Assembly (NCBI GenBank): GCA_022706865.1
Contig: JAKJBT010000065.1
Coordinates: 1-9,392, forward strand
Length of the DNA: 9,392 nt
Source of the DNA: Bacillota bacterium
GTDB lineage: Bacteria; Bacillota_A; Clostridia; Lutisporales; Lutisporaceae
Reading direction: 5' to 3'
Positions 6,434-9,392 of the stretch are shown piece after piece; the first letter of the stretch is position 1, and the number at the start of each line of letters is the position of its first letter. A model generated the notes under the pieces. It was not told the DNA's origin and made no database searches. It saw nothing but the letters and a program-made list of their open reading frames with translations. A program made the position numbers and the translations under genes.

Positions 6434-7546
6434 ATGTCGAAACTCAGAAAAGTAAAAGCAATAGTATTGTTAAGTATAGCAATTACATTGGCTGTAATGT
6501 TTTTACCCGCAAGTGCCGCAGTTGAACAGCAGCCTCCTTTTTCTGAAGTCAAGGAAAAGCTTTCGGGAATTACTGAAGAGGAAAAGGAGGTTTTGCGGAA
6601 GCTGTTCATGCTTGCTCAGGAGATTGAAACAGCGGAGGCGGAAGTAGAGGAGCTGGCCAATGAAATAGAAGCAGTCAGCAAAGAAATAAAAGGCTTGGAG
6701 GATGCTATAGCAGAAGAGGAGCTTGCTTATGAAAAGAATCGGGAGAGCTTGGAGCAGGTTCTGAAAAGCTATCAGAGGATGGGAGCCGGGTCATTCCTGA
6801 AAATTATCCTGGACTCGGACAGCCTGAGTACTTTTTTGCATAGGGTGAACACACTTCGGGATCTTACCAAAAATACCGGAACACTTTTGGAGCAGCTGGA
6901 ATCAAGCGGCAGGAAGCTTGCAGAGGAAAAATCAAAACTGTCGGAAAAGCTTGTACTGCTTAAAGATAAGCAAAGCCTGTCAAGAGCAGCGTTAGCTGAT
7001 AAGAACAGGCTTAGGGCGGAAAAGGAGGCATACCTGGTTTCACTTAAGGGGGAGAAGGAGTATTATCAGGAATACCTTTCAAATCTGGAAAGGGCATGGA
7101 ATGAACTTAAGCCTTTGCTTTCAGAGACTGCAAAGGAATTCTCCCGAATGATTGAAGATGGAGGATTACCTTTTGACGCTTTGAAAATCAGCTTTTCCCT
7201 TTTTGAAATCAAGGGGGCTATTGACGACAGGACTATAAACAAAATAATTGCAGAGAATGCCAATCTTGAAGAAATGATTTTTGCTTTTCATCAGGAAGCG
7301 GCTGAAATAAGGATACCTGATAAGAACCTTATTCTGACAGGAACTTTTGTCATTCAGGAAGGACACACCCTTAAGTTTCTGCCTCAGGAAGGAAGCTTTT
7401 TTGAATTGCCTTTGGAGAAGGGGGTCCTGGAGGAATTATTCGGAGAGGAAGGCATGGTGCTGAATCTTGAGCCTCTGCTGGCAGGAAACGATATCCATAC
7501 TGTAAGAATTAAAGAAGGGTACATAGAACTGATTCATAGATTTTGA
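6434..7546 (+). CDS. Secreted PcsB/CwlO/EnvC-like coiled-coil protein without a hydrolase domain, probable FtsX partner
   Basis: A 370-aa exported protein with a signal peptide (about 1-29, cleavage after ASA) and a long two-part coiled coil (about 35-230). Around 112-144 it carries the hinge region typical of FtsX partners, with SYQRMGAGSFLKIILDSDS then STFLHRVNTL, the pattern seen in PcsB, CwlO and EnvC. In those proteins the C-terminus is a CHAP, NlpC/P60 or degenerate LytM domain. Here residues about 243-370 instead form a beta-rich domain with no Cys/His/Asn set and no HxxxD or HxH motif. Its alternation of beta strands ('LILTGTFVIQEGHTLKF', then 'HTVRIKEGYIELI') faintly recalls lipid-binding TULIP-like domains, which is only a guess. 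It has a strong AGGAGG site and ends 27 bp before ftsE, so co-transcription and a partner role with FtsEX are likely. I infer a regulator or adaptor, not an enzyme. Confidence 0.8.
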   Translation: MSKLRKVKAIVLLSIAITLAVMFLPASAAVEQQPPFSEVKEKLSGITEEEKEVLRKLFMLAQEIETAEAEVEELANEIEAVSKEIKGLEDAIAEEELAYEKNRESLEQVLKSYQRMGAGSFLKIILDSDSLSTFLHRVNTLRDLTKNTGTLLEQLESSGRKLAEEKSKLSEKLVLLKDKQSLSRAALADKNRLRAEKEAYLVSLKGEKEYYQEYLSNLERAWNELKPLLSETAKEFSRMIEDGGLPFDALKISFSLFEIKGAIDDRTINKIIAENANLEEMIFAFHQEAAEIRIPDKNLILTGTFVIQEGHTLKFLPQEGSFFELPLEKGVLEELFGEEGMVLNLEPLLAGNDIHTVRIKEGYIELIHRF

Positions 7547-7573
7547 TCTGTTATTGCATATGGAGGGGAAACA

Positions 7574-8251
7574 ATGATAGAAGCAAAGGGAGTATGTTTG
7601 GAGTATCCGGATGGTACCAGAGCTCTTAAGAATATTGAACTTTCAGTTAAGCCGGGCGAGCTGGTATACATAACCGGCCCCAGCGGCTCCGGAAAGACAA
7701 GCCTGCTGAAGCTTTTCATGGGTGCGGAATATCCGACTGCCGGTTCCTTGAGGGTGCTGGGACAGCACATCTGCAGGGGACAAGCATCAAGGATCGGGAA
7801 CCTGCGCAGAATGATCGGGCCGGTTTTTCAGGACTTCAGGCTGATAAAAGGCAGAACTGCCTTGGAAAATGTCATGCTGGGAATGAGATTTCTGGATATC
7901 CCTTCCGGCTGCATAAGGGAAAATGCCGGAAATGCGCTGAAAAAGGTGGGTTTGGAGCAAAAAATGCTTTCATTGGTAGAGCACTTGTCCTGGGGTGAAT
8001 GCCAGAGGGTGGCTATTGCCCGGGCAGTAGCAAGAGAACCGGTATTGATAATAGCAGATGAGCCTACAGGCAATCTGGATAAGAATAATGCCCTAAACAT
8101 ACTGGAATTGCTGAAATCCTTCAGAGATACCAACAGGGCAATAATCATCACTACCCACGCAACCCATTTGATTGAAAGCGAGAAGGATGCAGGGCTTATC
8201 CTCATGGATAACGGGACAATGAGCCGCGAAAGAGTGGGGGTGCTTGGATGA
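7574..8251 (+). CDS. ftsE: FtsE-like ABC transporter ATP-binding protein
   Basis: A 225-aa cytoplasmic ATPase that pairs with FtsX. ATP binding and hydrolysis drive conformational change across the membrane to control cell-wall hydrolases, not transport. Visible motifs: Walker A GPSGSGKT (35-42), the FtsE-type Q-loop VFQDFRLI, the ABC signature LSWGECQR (138-145), Walker B LIIADEPTGNLD and the switch His in TTHATH. The signature's third residue is Trp140 instead of the usual Gly (LSGGE in most FtsE proteins); the Ser and the following Gly are kept, so activity is plausible. GGAGGGG (7562-7568) lies just before the ATG. The stop codon overlaps the ftsX start (ATGA), showing translational coupling. 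FtsE is preferred over LolD/MacB-type ATPases because FtsX and a coiled-coil partner adjoin it. Confidence 0.9.
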   Translation: MIEAKGVCLEYPDGTRALKNIELSVKPGELVYITGPSGSGKTSLLKLFMGAEYPTAGSLRVLGQHICRGQASRIGNLRRMIGPVFQDFRLIKGRTALENVMLGMRFLDIPSGCIRENAGNALKKVGLEQKMLSLVEHLSWGECQRVAIARAVAREPVLIIADEPTGNLDKNNALNILELLKSFRDTNRAIIITTHATHLIESEKDAGLILMDNGTMSRERVGVLG

Positions 8252-9132
8252 AGAATATATTATTCAATACAGGCTATTTCATTAAAGAAACGAAGACAAT
8301 AATACGTATGAATCTATTGTCTAATATACTGTCTTTTCTCAGCATAGGTTTAATTTTTTTCATTCTTGCCATGATGATTTCCGGTTGGTGGATCAGCAAT
8401 CAGGTTGTTCTTGCAATACAAGAAGAGGCAGAAATAAGTATATATTTCAGTGATGATTTGGATGCTGCCGGTGCCGACAGGCTGGTCAAAGAGATCAAAA
8501 ACATTGAGGGAGTATATGAAGCAAGGCTGATTAGTGAAGAGGAAGCATACAGCAGGATGGAAAAAATACTGGGGAAGGAAGCCCATGTTCTGGAGTATTT
8601 AGATGAAAATCCTTTCAGTTCCTTTATAGAAGCGAAAATCCAAATAGAAGATATAGGCCTGATACTGAAAAAATTAGACTTGATTGCGGGTATTGAGCAT
8701 GTGAGAGATAACAGGGAGGTGCTGGAACGTATCCTTGGGATTTCACAGACAATAAAGATGTTGGGATACCTGATTATTACTGCTGCCGGAATATCCACAA
8801 CGGTTATAATATCACATATTATCAGAACGGGAATTTACGACTGCAGAGAGCAGATAAATACTCTTAGGCTGATGGGAGCACCTGAAGCATTTATCAGTAT
8901 ACCCTTCATGCTGGAAGGACTCCTTCTCACCCTGGGAGGAGGTGTGTTATCCTCAGCCTTGGCAGCATATACATTGAAGTATTTATATACAAAGGCAGCC
9001 GGCCCGATAGCCTTCATTCCTTTTCCACCCCTGGAGGCCTTGGCTTCCAACCTTGTTATGCTGATTATGCTTCTGAGTGCCGCATTGGGAGCTGTCGGCG
9101 TCTTATTCGGATTGTCATCGGCAAGAAGCTGA
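8248..9132 (+). CDS. ftsX: FtsX-like permease subunit of the FtsEX complex
   Basis: A 294-aa integral membrane protein with the standard FtsX layout: a cytoplasmic N-terminus, one membrane helix (about 24-46), an extracellular domain (about 50-165) and three further helices (about 168-190, 213-240 and 266-290). The extracellular domain has the family features SIYFSDDLD, a GVYEARLISEEEA stretch and NPFSSF (corresponding to the usual NPLP region), and would bind the coiled-coil protein encoded two genes upstream. The cytoplasmic turn INTLRLMGAP is the usual coupling segment before the third helix. Length is normal for the family. It overlaps ftsE by 4 bp. No terminator is visible in the 70 bp after it. 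FtsEX controls wall hydrolysis in division, elongation or sporulation depending on the species; which applies here is not shown. Confidence 0.92.
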   Translation: MKNILFNTGYFIKETKTIIRMNLLSNILSFLSIGLIFFILAMMISGWWISNQVVLAIQEEAEISIYFSDDLDAAGADRLVKEIKNIEGVYEARLISEEEAYSRMEKILGKEAHVLEYLDENPFSSFIEAKIQIEDIGLILKKLDLIAGIEHVRDNREVLERILGISQTIKMLGYLIITAAGISTTVIISHIIRTGIYDCREQINTLRLMGAPEAFISIPFMLEGLLLTLGGGVLSSALAAYTLKYLYTKAAGPIAFIPFPPLEALASNLVMLIMLLSAALGAVGVLFGLSSARS

Positions 9133-9140
9133 ACAAATAA

Positions 9141-9155
9141 TTATTATCATTATTT
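9141..9155 (+). promoter_or_regulatory. PerR-like box upstream of fprA-type gene
   Basis: TTATTATCATTATTT matches the PerR consensus TTATAATNATTATAA at 12 of 14 defined positions. It lies just upstream of the -10 element, over the -35 region, where a bound repressor would block RNA polymerase. In Clostridium acetobutylicum, PerR is known to repress flavodiiron genes, which fits the downstream gene. AT-rich sequence raises the chance of a coincidental match. Confidence 0.55.
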
Positions 9156-9166
9156 ATGCTAATACA

Positions 9167-9175
9167 TGGTATAAT
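9167..9175 (+). promoter_or_regulatory. Extended -10 promoter for the flavodiiron gene
   Basis: TGGTATAAT contains a perfect TATAAT (9170-9175) preceded by TGN, an extended -10. The -35 is poor: TTATCA at 9144 has an overlong 20-bp spacing. That is tolerated by extended -10 promoters. Confidence 0.7.
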
Positions 9176-9186
9176 TAAAGTATTAC

Positions 9187-9205
9187 AAAGGAGGGAATGC
9201 AAATG
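9187..9205 (+). promoter_or_regulatory. Ribosome binding site choosing ATG 9203
   Basis: AAAGGAGGG (9187-9195) is strong. An in-frame ATG at 9197 is only 2 nt from GGAGG, which is too close, so ATG 9203 is the likely start. Confidence 0.7.
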
Positions 9206-9392
9206 AGTTTTAAAATGACTGACAAAGTTACATGGGTAGGGAAAATTGACTGGGAGCTAAGGAGGTTTCACGGGGACGAGTATTCAACTCACAGAGGTTC
9301 TTCTTACAACTCATATCTTATAAAGGACAAGAAGAATGTACTTATTGACACCGTTTGGGCACCTTTTGCAAAGGAGTTTGTGGAAAACCTTA
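9203..9392 (+). CDS. FprA-type flavodiiron protein (A-type flavoprotein), N-terminal part only
   Basis: The first 63 codons of a gene that runs off the window. The sequence begins [17 protein letters not shown] and continues through [19 protein letters not shown] and [10 protein letters not shown]. This is the start of the metallo-beta-lactamase-like diiron domain of FprA/flavodiiron proteins, which have a C-terminal flavodoxin domain. These cytoplasmic enzymes reduce O2 to water (or NO to N2O) and protect anaerobes. The diiron ligand motif and the flavin domain are beyond the edge and cannot be checked. A PerR-like box and extended -10 promoter precede it, so it is probably peroxide- or oxygen-induced and independent of the ftsEX operon. 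Confidence 0.88.
   Translation, partial: MSFKMTDKVTWVGKIDWELRRFHGDEYSTHRGSSYNSYLIKDKKNVLIDTVWAPFAKEFVENL

Noticed and set aside
7160..7546. Degenerate LytM/M23 domain in the coiled-coil protein
   Set aside because: No GxxH...HxxxD, HxH or glycine-rich M23 fold motifs are visible, even in degenerate form.

Overview
The window looks like a chromosomal segment of an anaerobic, probably spore-forming, Gram-positive Clostridia bacterium. Evidence for this: strong AGGAGG-type Shine-Dalgarno sites, moderate GC with AT-rich spacers, the start of an FprA-type flavodiiron protein under a PerR-like box, two Spo0A-box-like sequences, and gram-positive-style secreted cell-wall enzymes. All genes are on the + strand.

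Left part (1-2950). A single-pass membrane PAS-PAS-GGDEF-HD-GYP protein (c-di-GMP turnover) is preceded by two candidate 0A boxes and a nested inverted repeat. Its last codons contain a MerR-type promoter (TTGACA, 19-nt spacer, TATAGT) that should drive the next gene, a MerR-TipAS drug-sensor regulator. That regulator has an internal Shine-Dalgarno plus ATG placed to make a free TipAS domain, as in Streptomyces tipA. A strong hairpin terminator closes the gene.

Spacer (2951-3451). After the terminator lies a 256-nt, nearly fully paired, branched inverted repeat (3035-3290). It is either a MITE-like fold-back element or a structured RNA and is not explained by any coding sequence.

Right part (3452-9132). 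This is a cell-wall remodelling cluster. It starts with a secreted 959-aa fusion of a GHL10/DigH-like glycosidase domain to a zinc amidase (Amidase_3). Next come a secreted coiled-coil protein with the PcsB/CwlO/EnvC-type helical region but no recognisable hydrolase domain, then FtsE and FtsX. FtsEX is known to control peptidoglycan hydrolysis across the membrane through a coiled-coil partner. Here the usual catalytic or LytM end of that partner is replaced by an unrecognised beta-rich domain of about 128 residues, and the neighbouring enzyme combines the activity that strips peptides from glycan with one predicted to cut stripped glycan. I infer a self-contained septal or sporulation wall-processing module. 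This is the most novel part of the window.

End (9133-9392). A 70-bp spacer with a PerR-like box and an extended -10 promoter leads into the first 63 codons of an FprA-type flavoprotein, cut by the window edge.
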